The notes: a model not told the origin generated them from the sequence alone. A stretch of DNA of 64,000 nt from Schistosoma mansoni (GCF_000237925.1 NC_031495.1:21224435-21288434), one strand, 5' to 3'; counted from the first letter of the stretch, positions 49,849 to 63,794 are shown. Translations and numbers: made by a program.

Positions 49849-50433
49849 CACTTGTGCATTAGGTGAAGTTGAACCCATTGATGATGTAGATGATGATGAC
49901 ATGGATCCATTTAAACCAAAGTTTAATTTTGACGAATCTGCATTGATACTAATATTTTTAGAATTAATAATTTGATTGTGCTCAAATTCATTTGAGAGAA
50001 TAGTTTTAAAATTTTCTACAGTTGATACACTATTATTATTGTTATTAGTACGAATAAATGATTGCATAATATTTGATGAATCAGAATTAAATAAACAAGA
50101 ATCTTGTAGATAAGGAATTGAATTTGGCGTAAGCGACGCAGATGATGATGACTGAAGAGGATGATTTGAAGGTAATAATGATCCATTTTGTATAGAGCCA
50201 TTATTATTATTATTATTATTAAGCAAAGTAGAATTGTTCTGTTGACTATTTATTAATGATTCATTTTGGTCAGTAAATAAATTTGGTGTAGATGAACGAT
50301 TTAAAAATGGACTTGTTGCTGAACCTGTAGAATCAGCAGCAGATTCTCGATCTTCACAGACTAAATCCAATGGCATTTTACCTTTTAAACATGTAATGTA
50401 ACGTGAACAAAAACTATCGCATAATTCATGAAC
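49849..50433 (-). CDS. meis: MEIS exon 2 (end of Meis domain plus Ser/Asn-rich linker)
   Basis: 585 bases, phase 0 at both ends, 195 residues (about 18-212 of the visible product). It opens with [30 protein letters not shown], the end of the second Meis homology region that contacts PBX/Exd. After this the sequence becomes Ser/Asn/Leu-rich with a run of seven asparagines and several poly-Ser stretches. The acceptor is AACTAG before GTT CAT GAA and the donor is GTG|GTAAGT. Read-through past the donor meets a stop within five codons, which supports the splice. The ATG at 50376 is an internal Met of the Meis domain, not the start. An old SINE copy ends about 85 bases beyond the donor. Confidence 0.93.
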
Positions 50434-53269
50434 CTAGTTTTAAAAAATAAAGAATGAAAAAAAATGAAAGGAATTATTGAGAAACAATTGTATTCAGTAA
50501 TAAAACTACGAATCCATCCAGTTTTATCATTATTTATTACCAGATAGGTCAAGAGTTTTGATTGTCAGTCGAATTTTGCGTACAAATCATGTGGGAAGTT
50601 GGATTTCCTTAACTAATAGCTATTTTAGACATTATAGACTGTGATCAATCTATTGTCCATTTGTCTTATGCTTCTTCACTTAGACTCAGATAAAAACTAT
50701 GTGCCTGAATAATAAGTGTTTTGAATTGTAAACAATTATTTTTTCCTTACTTCACATTACTTTTGGAACTAAGATATGATGAATAAAATAACCTTAAAAG
50801 TTGGATAGTAGTTGAGTTCCCTAATTTGGTTGACCAGCAAAGTGTAAATAAGTACATTTAACCATTCTCATATTATTCTCTACGAATCGTTCCTGTCATA
50901 ATCCCGTGTCTGGTTTCTTATTGATATATTACATAAAATATAAGTACTTTTCATTTGTTTTTGTCTGGGTATTACAATTCATTTATTTCTACAATCAATG
51001 ATCCTTGTGATCAAATAATCATTGTAATAAAACAATCATTATCCTTTGTAAAGTATTTAGGCTTGTAAATGTGTAAATTAAAGAAATCGATAGAGTGACA
51101 CGGTTTACATTATTACGTTTTATGTTGAAGTATTAATGCTAGTTTATCGACTTCAATAGCCTTGTATGACCAATACATTCTAGTGTTTATTGATTTGTTT
51201 TACTTATGGGTTGTATGATTAGGTATAAGTATTTTATAACGAACAAATGCTCCAATGTTACACAACTCTTACACTAACATTATATGTTTCGGTATCTGTT
51301 CCCTACTAGAGTTTCATTCGATATTTTTACCTATCCCTTTATTTCATTATTTATACAAATATTCAAGACACAATTAAAAAAACGCCTAGTAGACAATTAT
51401 TTGTGTAAGACTAGACAAAAATAAAATAAATAAACTTCATTTAGATAAGACATTTGATCATTTTGTCTTTCCTTCATATAATAAACATACCCAATAAAAA
51501 ACAGCCGCTTAGCCTTCTTACCTTCTCATGATAAACTTATCTGAAAGTGCATCGTATTTTGTTATTAAACAGACAAGTCACATAAGTATGCTTACTCTAA
51601 GATGTTGTTTACCTGTAAAGAAGAATCTTCCCGAATAGACATTTAGCTGAATTCTTGATACATCACGTAAAATAGTCATCTACAGTGGGATCCCAAACGA
51701 TGACACAATATTAGCATCGACTTATAAAAAAAGATTGCTTTTTAATGCTAATTAATCTGTACAATAGCATCAATGACGACAAACATTTGGGGAGCAAATA
51801 TTAAGAAAACGATTTTTATTCGGCTTAAAAGGTGTTTGTTTTAAATGTTTGATTACATAATTATAAAACGAGAGAAGGAAAAGTGTAAAGGTCAAAAATA
51901 TCAACGTTTGTTGTTAAAAATAATGATACAACGATCCATTTTGTAAATTCGTCGATGTTAAATCACAAAAAAGAGAACATAATTCAAAAGTTATTATGTA
52001 TATTACCTACTTAACGGGTAATTGTAAACAACACGAACTGAGAATGGTGCTTTATGGTCTGTATAAACAGGTTAATTAGATGAATTCAACTAACAGTCTT
52101 AGTAATGTAATCCCTGACATGACTACATCATCACGTGGAGGAAGTTGAGTTTTCTTGCCTCTGTAGACAAATAGGAGTCTCTTCAATTTTTAATATCATT
52201 TAAACAGACTAAACATAGTAATAAAATATCTCTCATTCAGAAAAAAATTATCCTGGAAATGTTTAATTTTATTTCTGACGAAGTTCCACCAAAAAGTGAT
52301 GAATATTTATGATAAGAATAAGTCATTTATTCAATTACCTCATCTTATGGAGCATATTAGTTAGAAAGTCTATAAAAGTGTTATTAAACTTTCGAATAAT
52401 ATGTTCTAGTCAGTACAGCTCTATTATTTGGATGGTAGTAAGTTAACAAATCATTTTTCAATTTGTCAAATAAAAAGTATATTTATAGGTTCTAGGTTCG
52501 AATCCCACGCGCGGAACTGGGGAATTACTCTAGACAATATCATATATGTGATTGAACACAAAAGCTTTTGTTGATCTTCGTTATCTAAGGTTATCTGGAA
52601 AGTAGTATATACTGTATGCTTTTGTTCAGAATAATATGACTTTCTTTAGACATATAAAAGTATGATTAATGTTGAACTTTTAATGTTTCTTTCCTCCCTG
52701 TAAGATGGAAAATCCAGCTTATTCTAAAAAATGTAAAATTGTCTCGTAAAACTACAAATACAAAAGATACCAGGTTTTCACTTTATGGCTGATCCTAGGC
52801 CAAAGTTATTCATTATGTTTTCATGTTTACTAAATGTCGTATCAAACACTAGGTCAATTTTCCGTTCGTTTAGTGGGTAATGTTGAACAGTGAGGTGTGA
52901 TTTTTTATGTTGATCCCTTACTCTGTTATATATATGTTTTCCTTACGGTTTGTCTGACTGTTACACTGAACATGTTCATAATAAACAGTTTAAGATAACT
53001 TAAACCCTACCTACACGATCAGATACAAAAAGGATATGCACAGTAATGTTAACATTTCATAATCGAATTCAGAAAAGAAACAATGAATCTGTTTAAAAAA
53101 ATCTATGGTTGTTATTTGTTGACATTTTAAGCAGACTTCGTGAGTCAGTTATGCCAATACTTTTACGACAATCGGTAATTACATTCAAACACACATAACT
53201 ATACACTGTTAGCTCATATTACATATTATTCTGGAAAATTACTGTAACAACATCAAGATACTTAGCCAC

Positions 53270-53760
53270 TGAAACAACTTTAGGTAGAATTGAATGGTAG
53301 ATCGCATTGAAATCTAGAACATGAGTTTCATTCTATTTAGGAATCATCAGTTGGATGTACCTCCTCTCCAGAGTAGACGTTTACTCAAGGATTCGAACCC
53401 ATTACCATTTACTTCAAAGGCGATCACGTTAACTGCTTAGCTATCAATTCCAGATAGCAATGGACTCGTGCTATGGGTTGAAGATTAATTCGTTTGTATT
53501 GGTTGTTTAAATCTTCCTTATGATGTCCCAGAGTGAACATTAATTCTAGGACGCAAGTATACCTAGCCGATGTTTCGCAAACAGAGTGAAAGGCTCTTCG
53601 TGGATTCCATTGTTACCTACCATATATCTCTACTTATAATATTTGCGACTTAATGGTAATATCAGGGCAATCCACATAAGATGTACATACACTAAAAGGG
53701 ACTGATCAATTGCAAACCTAAACAATAATGGGAAAACTCAAACAATCGAAACAAATCAAT
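53270..53760. repeat. Sm-alpha-like SINE, old inverted composite
   Basis: An antisense half (53300-53450, GGATTCGAACCCATTACC) and a sense half (53530-53760, CAGAGTGAACATTAATTC to GGGAAAACTCAAAC) in opposite orientation. Heavily diverged; ribozyme core not intact. Confidence 0.65.
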
Positions 53761-56700
53761 AAAATAACTACTGAAAATTTGAAAATTCAGATCGCTTTAT
53801 TTCGACAACCTCAAACTGGTCTACATAATATGAACGTATTCAGAATTAACATATATAAATATCGTGGTTTATCATGAGTACAATCAAAAACACCAATTAA
53901 CCTTAGTAGTACTGAAACTTCTGATTCTGTTAAAATTATATGTAGACTAATTTATCTTTTGTCAATTCATTTCTTACTACTAATTTCCATTCCTTTTTCT
54001 CCCTCTCTTTGTTTTGCGTGTGATTTCATTTTGTTGATTTCTCTTGTCAGATAGTTAATTACTATACATATCATATACACGTGTATTGTCATGCTGTGCT
54101 TTTATTTTATCATCTTTAGTTCTACACAAAAAGTTGGGGAAAAACAACATCCATATTTCTCTTTTTTTTAAATTAACATTTATCATCATTTATCCCTTCG
54201 CTAATTCATTCAGTTGTCTATCTCTCTTACACACTCACTCTTTACCTATCTATCCATCTAATATTATACAAAATGTTGCGGATCCTAATGTTAATTTTTT
54301 TTTCAAAATGTTTTTTTCCTATTTCTGGTTCTTTTTTTAATTTTTACTTTGATATTGTTTTATTTGTTAAATTTCAGTAAAAGAACATGGTTACTATCTC
54401 ATCTATGTGTTGATTTTTATTATGCCATTTCATCATTTATTCGAGTAGTGTAACTTATATGAATATCACTATACTGCATGTATGTATGTACATATATGTG
54501 TGCGTCATACGTAGTTAACAAAAAATAAGAAACTTTTTTATGTATACAACATAGAAAATGTTGAAAAAAAGAGGTAAGTTTGACAGCTTCTCATTTTACC
54601 TAAGATGAACCAAACCTAAATTCTTTAGCTCTATCACACACCCCCCTCTTTACTTTTGAAAAAATTACTTGTAAATATGTAAAGTATTCCAAAGGTTAAC
54701 TAAGTAACACACTAGTGAAAATGTTGTATGGAAATGTTTTAGATATCTTTTATTTTGTTTAGATAAATACGATATGTATATCATTTTGCTGATTACTAAC
54801 AGGATATTGTAATGATTATTCTGGTTACTATTAGTAGTATTTATGGTTGTAGTAGTAGTAGTAGTAGTGCTACTAATGATAAAACTATGTAGTCATAATA
54901 TCGATAGTATCAATGGTCTATTTACAGATTTTGTTTTTCTCTCCTTCTTTCAACTAGTAACAGAATGAAAAAATACAGTAATCCTCTGCGTTCTTTTTTT
55001 TGTTATTATTAAAAATGCCAGGCCTTGTGGACATTTTGTTAGTTAGTTGGTTAGATGGTGGTAGATTTCTCTTAGTCCACTAATATCATATCATCACACA
55101 ACCATCACCATTCCCCTGAAACATTTAAAATAACCAATATCAGTTTTTATTTTTTTCTTTCATTCATATTTGTTATTCTCTTTTTTTATGAAAAGCTGTC
55201 AACCTGTCATATTGTGTATATTTTATGCGAATTGAAACAAGCGAAGTCGTTTAGAAATAAACACACAACGGGGTGCTATGTCTCTGTGTATCTTTGGCGT
55301 GTTAAAATGTATATTAGGAAAGTTATATATACACATATTAATACATACTGGTATTAGAGTTCAGCGACACTATACAAAGAATGAAAACAGCTGTTATAGA
55401 AAAGGAAGAAAAAGCAAAACCCACAGACAAATATATGTAGAAAAGATAGATTCCATCATCTAACTAAATACCACCAAATATGATAGATAAATATTCACAA
55501 TCTACCTGGTTTACGACATAACGTATAGACACGAGTGAAATAACTAAAATCGAATCTTTATGCGTGATGTGATACACAAACATCAAAGGTTAGAGAGAGA
55601 GTACCAAAGTTTTGTGAAATCACGGTAAATATTCGCATAACTGAGACGGGCCTAACAGGATAATTCCAATATATATTAGTCCTTATGCGAAGTTGTTAAA
55701 AACGCACTATGAAACTATCATTTAAAATTTAAATGATAAAGGATTTAATATTCTGGGATGATTTATACGATGCTTTCACTTTGTTTTGTCAGTCGATTCA
55801 GAGACTAGTGAGTGACTAATCTGTTTCATTATTGCACTCCTCACAAATACACTTAAAAAATCTCCCTCGAGTAAGCTGATCTAATTTCAGGAAAAATGCA
55901 ATGATTTTCGGCAACTATTTTATTACTAGTTTCCAAGTGTCACGGAAAACAAAGCCTTATTTAAATCATGAGTTGATTCACTTTGAAAATGAAAGTGATT
56001 AGCGAAACGTGTTATAAAAGGTTTAATATTCAATGTCGTTAGAACAGTTTCAGTTGGTCGTGGTAATGATCATCAAATACGCAGTGAGCATAATTGTAGA
56101 GATCTCTATTACCATTAAAAATTATGTACAAAAGAAATATCACCCACGAGAAGCAGGAGAGACTGTAATCGACTAGTTATTAGAAGACTGAAGGTAAAAT
56201 TTACTGAAGGAAAACATAAATAACGAAATGTCAAAAATCAAAAATTTACCTATTCAATAACATGTCATTCATACTAAAATGCTGGCATGATTTAGATAAT
56301 CGCCAAGTACTTTATAGATTGTTTCAGTAAGTTTAATCTCTGCTGGATGGAGGGATTGTTTTGACACATAAAATATGGCTAAGTTCGACTGGATCTACTT
56401 AATTGAATACGTTCAAAAGGATTACATATCTCGTTGTATCTCTGAATCTGAGATCACACGTGCTTCATCTGAATGATTATATGCTAATATAAACAAGTTC
56501 AACTACGTAGTATAATAATGCATAGTTTGTTTTGATAGTTCTGTACATATAAATACTTTTAAATACTTGAGTAACATAGTAAACATATTCTTTTCTGTGC
56601 GTCACACTTGAAACTCCATGTGTTGTAAAAAAGAGACAAGAACACTACTTTCTTACTAAAATACATGTAGTGAAGATGCAAATAATAATGAAACAGTAAT

Positions 56701-57569
56701 TGAGAACAGGATAAATCAATCGTTGAAACCGGGTTTCACTGAAAATACGTAGTGACAGTGATAAAGTACTGACAATATATTGTTTGAGAAAATAATGCTA
56801 AGTAGAACTTTACTGAACACACGAAATTAATCTAGAAATTTACATTCAACCATGTAGTATCAATTTGTATGTTAAGCCTATATACTTTATTCTAGCTACT
56901 GGCCTAGTCAATTCACCTAAACATTATGAGTCATATTTTGATCATGTTAGTTATTCGCTTATTAACCTTGACTACTTTTTTTATATGAGCGTATAATGTG
57001 TGCACACTTCGTATCTTATTCATCATATGTCTGTCATTCATTTTTGTCTGATTATAAATATTGAGTAATGCTTGCTCATAGCAAGTTGGCTTCCCAGCCA
57101 TCTCCACTATGCATCATCTTTGCTTCGCTCGCTTACGCTTGCTCATGTGCCCACAGCTTTCTGGTCTGTATCATTCATCAATAAAAATGTAGTTGCCGCT
57201 TCATTTTGCCTTCTGATTTTATACACCGTTAAGATTGGTATAATAACGGTTATCGAAGTGAACTATTATTGAAGCACGGCACTACAACCAGTTTGTTTTA
57301 ATTGGAAGAGTAGCTAAAATAGCTCATTGCTAAGTGGGAAAGTATTCATCCCAATAATATACAAGCACGATTATTTCTCTGTTACTTAAAGAGGGACATA
57401 TTTAATCCTTATAGTCGATCTTAACCTAGTGTCACCTAACTCATTTAAAGAATCATCAAAACTAATGTTATCTTAATTGTTCTTCATCTATTTAAAATGC
57501 ATATGAATAAATGTCAGATTAAATAGTCTTATATATTGGTTCCTGATTCTAGCGAAACTCATCGATCTC

Positions 57570-57945
57570 CACAATCACATACTGAAAATTATCATGTGTT
57601 CACTAGTAACTAGCTTCGGAAGGAAATTTATAGATTATAGTGCGAAGCCGTGAACTGTGGAGCTAATCTAAGTCGGGTGTGAGGCAGTTACTCACTGAAG
57701 ACGATGAAAGATGGTTGTTCGATGCAGTGAATTAATGAGGGTCGAACATTAACACCGTCGGATTCCGGCTCAGTGGTTTAGAGGTTTAGCTTTCTCGAAC
57801 AAGACAGGAGGTCCTGGGTTCATCTCCCGTTAGCGCGACCCTGTGTGCACACTGGTGAGGATTACCATACTAGGATGAGATGGTCTTCCAGTGCTTCCAA
57901 TGGTTGTCCAGCTTTGATCGGTTTGCGACTTCAATGTAACATTTA
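57570..57945 (+). repeat. Family-A SINE, old full-length copy
   Basis: Sense; box A GGCTCAGTGG is preserved, box B decayed (GGGTTCATCTC). The ribozyme core reads GGTGAGGA and GAGA, so it is inactive. Confidence 0.75.
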
Positions 57946-58374
57946 AGGACTGGGAAATAATCGGGCAAGTGAATTGTCTTAACTTTGTAACGCTCTAATA
58001 TTTGCTTACTGTCCTTAATTACACTGTATCAGGTATTAACCTAACGTTAATGGCAGTTTGGTAAAGACAGAAAAAAAATATATTACTTATTTTCAATCGT
58101 TTTCTTGTGTGATTTACCAAATACTTTACTTTTTATTTCCACAATATCTGATTTATTTGTATATATAATATTAAGTATTTTTGTGCATTTATTTCACGTA
58201 ATTATTACACATCACAAATGTGGCAAAGTTGTGGAATAAAAAACACACCAATCAAATAAATAATCCTTTCTTCTTTAATTCGAAACATTTCAATGATAGC
58301 TTTTTTTCTCATTTCCAATATGATTCCATATGCTTCATAGTTTCTAATGAATATTTTACTTTTCGACCGGTAGT

Positions 58375-58733
58375 TTATTTTATTTATTTGAACACATAAA
58401 TATTGGTACAAAAAGCACCAGATATATATGCGCCACACAAACCTCATTTGATGTGTGTGAGAGCTGTGATACTGTCCGGGTGCCCGAACCGAAGCAGGTT
58501 GTTTTCTTAAGGGACCACACTCGGAGCCTTCGACCTAAAGATCTGATCCACAAGGCAATGGAGCATCGTAAGGAGATACAGTCCCATGGTAGCCGGTGAC
58601 TAAAAATTGATCCATACGCCATTTGTTCCCTCAGGATACTAGAACCCATGTGCACCATTGGGTTGGGATGAGGGTTTTCCAACTCCCCTAGGTGGACTTT
58701 CCGTGTCCACCGACCCGGTTAAAGCGCTGGCCA
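58375..58733 (-). mobile_element. Unclassified non-LTR retroposon with target duplication
   Basis: About 359 bases, clearly richer in G and C than its surroundings. On the minus strand it starts TGGCCAGCGCTTTAACC and ends in an A-rich tail (AAATAAATAAAATAA). A perfect 13-base duplication, TTCGACCGGTAGT, flanks it at 58362-58374 and 58734-58746. The 100-residue frame inside shows no known domain. It could be a SINE or a 5'-truncated LINE; I cannot place the family. Confidence 0.78.
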
Positions 58734-59608
58734 TTCGACCGGTAGTATTGAAACTATGATGCTAAAATACTGTTAATTTTTAAAGTTTTTTTGAATAGGT
58801 AATGAGATATTGCTAAGTATAAACTGAGAACATTATGAGTAAATTTCGTGCTCTATATGTTACATTTTTTTCAACCTAATCGATTTCCAATTTAATTATT
58901 TACGATCAACTATCAAGTTAATATATATTACTGTCATTTTCAGTTGTGGAAAACTGTCAGTGTTATGAATTACAAATGATTAATATAGTTAAGATTAGGA
59001 GAAGTGGTTAAGTTGGACACACATACAGAGACGAACTTTGATGTACATCTTATATATATATATATATTCTCGTTTGATTTCTACTTGATATAATATTTTT
59101 TTATTTTTATAATATCGAAAAAGAGAATGTCAAAAGAAATTAATCATTTATTATTCATTAATTCACTTATTCGTTCAATCATTCAGTAGTATAAGAGTTT
59201 ATTTCTCCATATTTATAAACTTTCTAACTCGTATTCATAGTTCATCAGAGAGAAGCGGTAGAGATAGGCAGAAATATATAGAACTATAAAAGAGCAGAAA
59301 AAAACATGAAAGTAAAAGGGGGAAGAAAAGACTAAGTGGGAAAAAGTGATGGAATAGAAAAAAGAAAACAACATCACAAGTCGAAAACAGAAGAAAAAGA
59401 AAATAATAGGAGAAAGAGAGAGGGAAGGACAGACAAAAAATATACAGGAGGGTGAAAGCGTTCAACAGGAAAGTGAGAATGAAGCATATGAAAGAGAAAA
59501 CTACATTGTAACTACTAACGATTTAAACTAGTGATAATATTAGAAGAATAAAAGTCGACAATTCCCTGTGTTTGTTGGAAAGGAAAAATAGCGATACTAA
59601 TGAAACAA

Positions 59609-59667
59609 TTATTATTATTACCATTATTATTATTATTACCATTATTATTATTATTATTATTATTACA
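59609..59667. repeat. ATT microsatellite
   Basis: Imperfect ATT/ACC-ATT repeats, about 60 bases. Other triplet runs: TAC near 45508 and TAG near 54848. Confidence 0.95.
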
Positions 59668-60890
59668 CTACAAACCTTATGTTTCGTTATACTACGAAAG
59701 TGAACTTATGTATAAACCAGTAACTGTAAACTCCTCAGTGTTTAGATGAAATACTTCCTTTATCTACTAACTTGTATGTTTGTATATGAATGCTATCATT
59801 GTATATGTCTACAGATAATAGATTTGCTTATGTAGAAAAGAGATAATGTTATTCCTTGTGTTATTATCAGTCTTATTATTCTTATTACTATGAATAATGT
59901 ATTAACCTATTCATAGTTTAATTTGCCATTATTTTTGATAGCTTATTAATGAAAACCTAATCTTGATATCGCCTAATAAATCATTCACCGATTATACATT
60001 ATTATCATAATAATTGATAATATATGAATGAAATTAGTATTAATTAAGTTTTATTTATCATTAATGGACATACAACATTTTCAATGGCTTCATATCTTCA
60101 TCAATTAAAGTACCCTTATTTTCTGAAACTACAATCAGTATAAGTCTTATTATCTTAGAATTCAATGTGGAATAATAGAAATATAGCTTGAAAAGTTGTA
60201 TGTTACAATATAACATAACTTGAAGTAAGCTGTATGATAATCAAATCTTTACTGTTGGCTTATTAGCATTTAAATAAAGTAGAAGTTCACTTTATGTCAT
60301 TATGAATGAAGGAAAACTCACTATATTGACTTCTAGACTATGCGTATGAGTCAAATATTCAGAAAAACTCAAAATGTTTGACTTTTAGTTATTTGTAGTT
60401 TAAGTGTAAGTTAGTTTTGATCCAGTTCTTCAAAGTTAGATTCATCTTAAACGCCATTCATTAGCTTTTTTATAAAGTGAAAAATTCACTAATCAGCACA
60501 ATATACTTAGTTCTTATGGTCTCATTTATGAAACTTATGTGATCAAAAGAACATGACTTTTATCTTTTCTTCAATAGAGCGTATATTCTGTTAAATAGCT
60601 GAAATTTAGACATATAAATCTGATGTATCTCAATTATCATCTCTATTGTAAACAATGAATCTAAGATTCATCATTTAGATATTAAAATGATTCAGTTGTT
60701 GTATTCAATAAAGTTTCAAATTTCATTTATTATGAACCGTAAGCAATCGTTTAATTCTTATTTTGAACTTGAGGATTTAAGCCTGTTAATTACTTTCTGA
60801 AAAGTATTATCAAAGGTCATCATACCCAAACAGTAAAATATAATTAATGCATATGGATATCAACATCTTTTATAAACTGATCACATTTAC

Positions 60891-60941
60891 CTTTTCAATT
60901 TCCAGTAGATGAAACCGAAGCACATGAATCGCTTGAATAAT
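60891..60941 (-). CDS. meis: MEIS exon 1 of those visible (Meis domain, 17 residues)
   Basis: A 51-base exon coding IIQAIHVLRFHLLEIEK. This matches the segment of MEIS proteins just before VHELC, where most animal members read MIQAIQVLRFHLLELEK. The acceptor TTTTAG lies directly upstream and the donor GTAAAT directly downstream, both in phase 0, so it splices cleanly to the next exon at 50433. It is too short for an ORF scan and was found only by motif. Upstream coding exons (first Meis homology region and N-terminus) should precede it, but I found none between 60942 and 64000. Confidence 0.9.
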
Positions 60942-61256
60942 CTAAAATAGACAATGATATTAATGTTTTTTTCTTGAAAAGCCAGCTTATTAAATAATTA
61001 ACAAAGTACTTCATTCCATTTCTTAAAAAAATATTCAAGATTGAGCGAATGGTGTTTCCTATCATTAAATATATAGATTACAAATGATAAACTAGATGAG
61101 CGATTTTGTTTAAAGTTACCAGAATGTGCTTAAAATTATGAAATTCACAAAAATTAATTTTATCAGTTTCGATTTACCAGTATTTTGTGAAATCGTATCA
61201 AAACTTGAAATATAATTCTTTACTGGCGTAGATTATTTAACAAATTACAGTATAGG

Positions 61257-61640
61257 GTTGTGGAGATTATCTTGTTCTTGATTGAGATCATGAACAGTTT
61301 GATGCTAGACCACCATTAGAAACCTGGAAGCACCAGGCAGCCGTTTTGTCTTATTGTTGGACTCCTCAGCAGTGCGCATCCACGATCCTACATACGGGAT
61401 TAGAGCCCAGGGCCTTCTGTCTCACACGCGAACACCTAACGTTTAGACCATTGAGCCGGCATCTAACGGTGGTAATGTCTAACCTCAACCAATCCACGAA
61501 ATTGTGCGACCATCTTCCATTGTCTGAGGTAGATACCTGTCTCTACCTGGCATGGATTAAATCCACTGGTTACTGCTTCTCACTAGAACTCCGAGAATCC
61601 CCTCACGAAGCTAGTCACTAGTGAGTGCACGGTGAAAATG
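61257..61640 (-). repeat. Family-A SINE, full length
   Basis: Minus strand; box A and B remnants and a complete outline. The hammerhead reads CTGAGGA but AAAA in place of GAAA, so it is predicted inactive. The 91-residue frame across it is a SINE frame, not a gene. Confidence 0.8.
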
Positions 61641-63794
61641 TTGGATCTGTGGTTTATGATCATGCTAAGATAAGGAAATTCAAATTTGAATTGAAAACAA
61701 TTTAAATCTTTCATTATCAAACTACTTACTAAATTAAAAATGCTCTATTTTATCCGGTTTCAGACTAATCGACTGAAGGTACGTACTTATTAATGTTATT
61801 ATCTTTAATATAAATACCACACCTTGAATAGCATTGTCAACCAATATCAAAAATATCAAAAATATAATAAATACAAATCATAATCGATGCATCTTTTGGA
61901 AGAAATTCATATGCAAATAAATACTGAACCATACGATAATGAAAATCACGAATTAGAAAGTATAATTTACAAGCACTCTTAATAGTTATTTGATTTTTAC
62001 CGGATTATTCCTTTTATTAGTATCATCTACCGAAATATCAAACACTTGAATCAGTGTAATCTCTAATTGTTTGTTGTTTTTTCTATCGATGAAACTCAGT
62101 TTCGTTGGGTGACCCAGTATTAACATTCACATCATCAGTTCATAAATACTTTTGGCCTTTAACCAATCTTGCATAAATATTACAGGTGATTTTAATGTCA
62201 GGAAGTCTAGAAATTGATTAAGAAATAAGATTTTACTGAGACTACACATGAAGTCGTCATTTACGAATTGAGTGTTGAACTCAACTTCTGAAAGCTCACT
62301 GACATTTTTTATCATTCTATTCATTATTGTTCAGTCATTTTCCAGTCTTCGGATACTGTGTTATATTTTTAAGAGCATGAAATAATAAGCCATAGAAATC
62401 TCTTAATCTAAATCCATTGATAACAAAGATTTAGAAGTCATTGTAGCCAATGACCTCAGAGTCATAGGAAACTCTTAGGTGGTTTTGATAAACTTCTGGA
62501 TCTTGAAGAAAATTTATAAAGGATCTAAGATATGTTCAGAATTGTAGATTGCTTCACCATAAATTTTATTGTACTGTTATTGCTTTAACAATTTCTCGCA
62601 TCTGGGACTGATCACATGACAGAACATTTTCAGAATGTTTAATGACCGAGATTAAATAGTTTACTCCTGTCTATTTGCTTCTCGTATTGAGTCGTGAATC
62701 ACTGGAGTTCGTTGCTATAACATATAGTATCAGCATCCTTTTTGATACGTTCGAAGAGAGATTAGATATTTAAAGTATCATTAATCCTAAACATTAACTT
62801 ATATCCTTACCAATGAAGAGTGAGGACTATTTAATGGTCATTAATTTTATGCATTAAATTGTTTCATCTCTGGGAAAGTGTTCAGTTTGAAAAACAATGT
62901 AGCAGTTTACCTGAATGCTTTTACCTAAATTCATCAGTTTTATGTAGAATTCATTTGTTACCGTTTACGATGACGTATCGATAGACAACATCCAATGGCT
63001 CAAACAAAATTTTAATGTAAAAATGAGTCTCTGTATAGTAAAGTTTTAATGGTTAATTGGATAATTCATCTATAAATCCACAGTGTTTAGGATTTTTACT
63101 TCTAATTATAAACTAGCATAATGCTCTTAAATTTTTAGTGAATTACCAAACAATATCGAATTGTGTTCAGTTATTTGTTGTTACTGAGTATTTTCCAAAC
63201 CGATTTCATTCTATAATAACGAATATTTTGAAACTAAACAATTAAGTATAAAGTGCTGATTTGATGAAGACTTTTTGAAGTTTACTGAAGTCATCTTGAA
63301 TGCCAACTGGCTTGATTAATTAATTGTTACGTTTAGATGAATGAATTTGTAATCAAAAGTTGGAGAAATGTTTTATGACTGTGCAACAATGAGGATAATT
63401 ACTAATTACTCGTATATTGTCAATAGATGGTAATGCATTTCAGAATTGTTGACTTTTACCCTACTGCTTACTTCATGTGGCTCCACATAACATTTAAACA
63501 CTCTTGAAATGATCCAAAGGAGTGATAACTGAACACTTCTAAGGTACTCTTTCTTTGAGCTCGCACATTTGTAATATATTTACATCTGCTATCAGCCATT
63601 TCAAAGGTATTGTTTTCAACCATTAATCTCATGACTAATTACTCCTTTTTTTGTAGTTTCAGTTCGTGACGCACATTGTTAAGTATTTTACTTCTGCTTT
63701 TTTATATTATTATTATTACGAGCTACATATCATCACAAACCACCAAACAGATAGAATATTATAACTTCATTAAATATTATGAACTAACTGGATC

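Larger units (their letters stand above)
50434..60890 (-). other. meis: MEIS intron between exons 1 and 2 (10.5 kb)
   Basis: GT-AG intron, phase 0, joining LEIEK to VHELC. It contains an old inverted Sm-alpha-like composite (53270-53760), a family-A SINE (57570-57945), a retroposon with a 13-base target duplication (58375-58733), a purine-rich tract (about 59240-59480) and an ATT microsatellite (59609-59667). No other gene was recognised on either strand; the short ORFs are AT-rich chance frames. Confidence 0.85.
8908..60941 (-). other. meis: MEIS/homothorax TALE homeobox gene, span of the eight exons seen
   Basis: Gene-level entry joining the eight exons listed separately. Read from 60941 down to 8908 the exons are 51, 585, 1378, 131, 77, 59, 117 and 890 bases. 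They sum to 3288, an exact multiple of three, and end in one stop. All seven introns are GT-AG with matching phases (0,0,1,0,2,1,1). The product contains the signatures FHLLEIEKVHELC and [11 protein letters not shown] of the second MEIS homology region and a complete TALE homeodomain with WFINARRR. By family knowledge MEIS proteins bind DNA in the nucleus as partners of PBX/Extradenticle and HOX proteins. The homeodomain start (KKRGIFPK) and the IVQPMIDQSNRA tail identify MEIS rather than PREP/PKNOX. The exons coding the N-terminus and first Meis homology region are not in the window. Confidence 0.95.

Noticed and set aside
58380-58682. 100-residue frame, minus strand
   Set aside because: Falls inside the retroposon at 58375-58733 and runs out of it; no domain recognised.
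59235-59465. 76-residue Phe/Leu/Ser-rich frame, minus strand
   Set aside because: Translation of a purine-rich/pyrimidine-rich low-complexity tract; the hydrophobic look comes from base composition.
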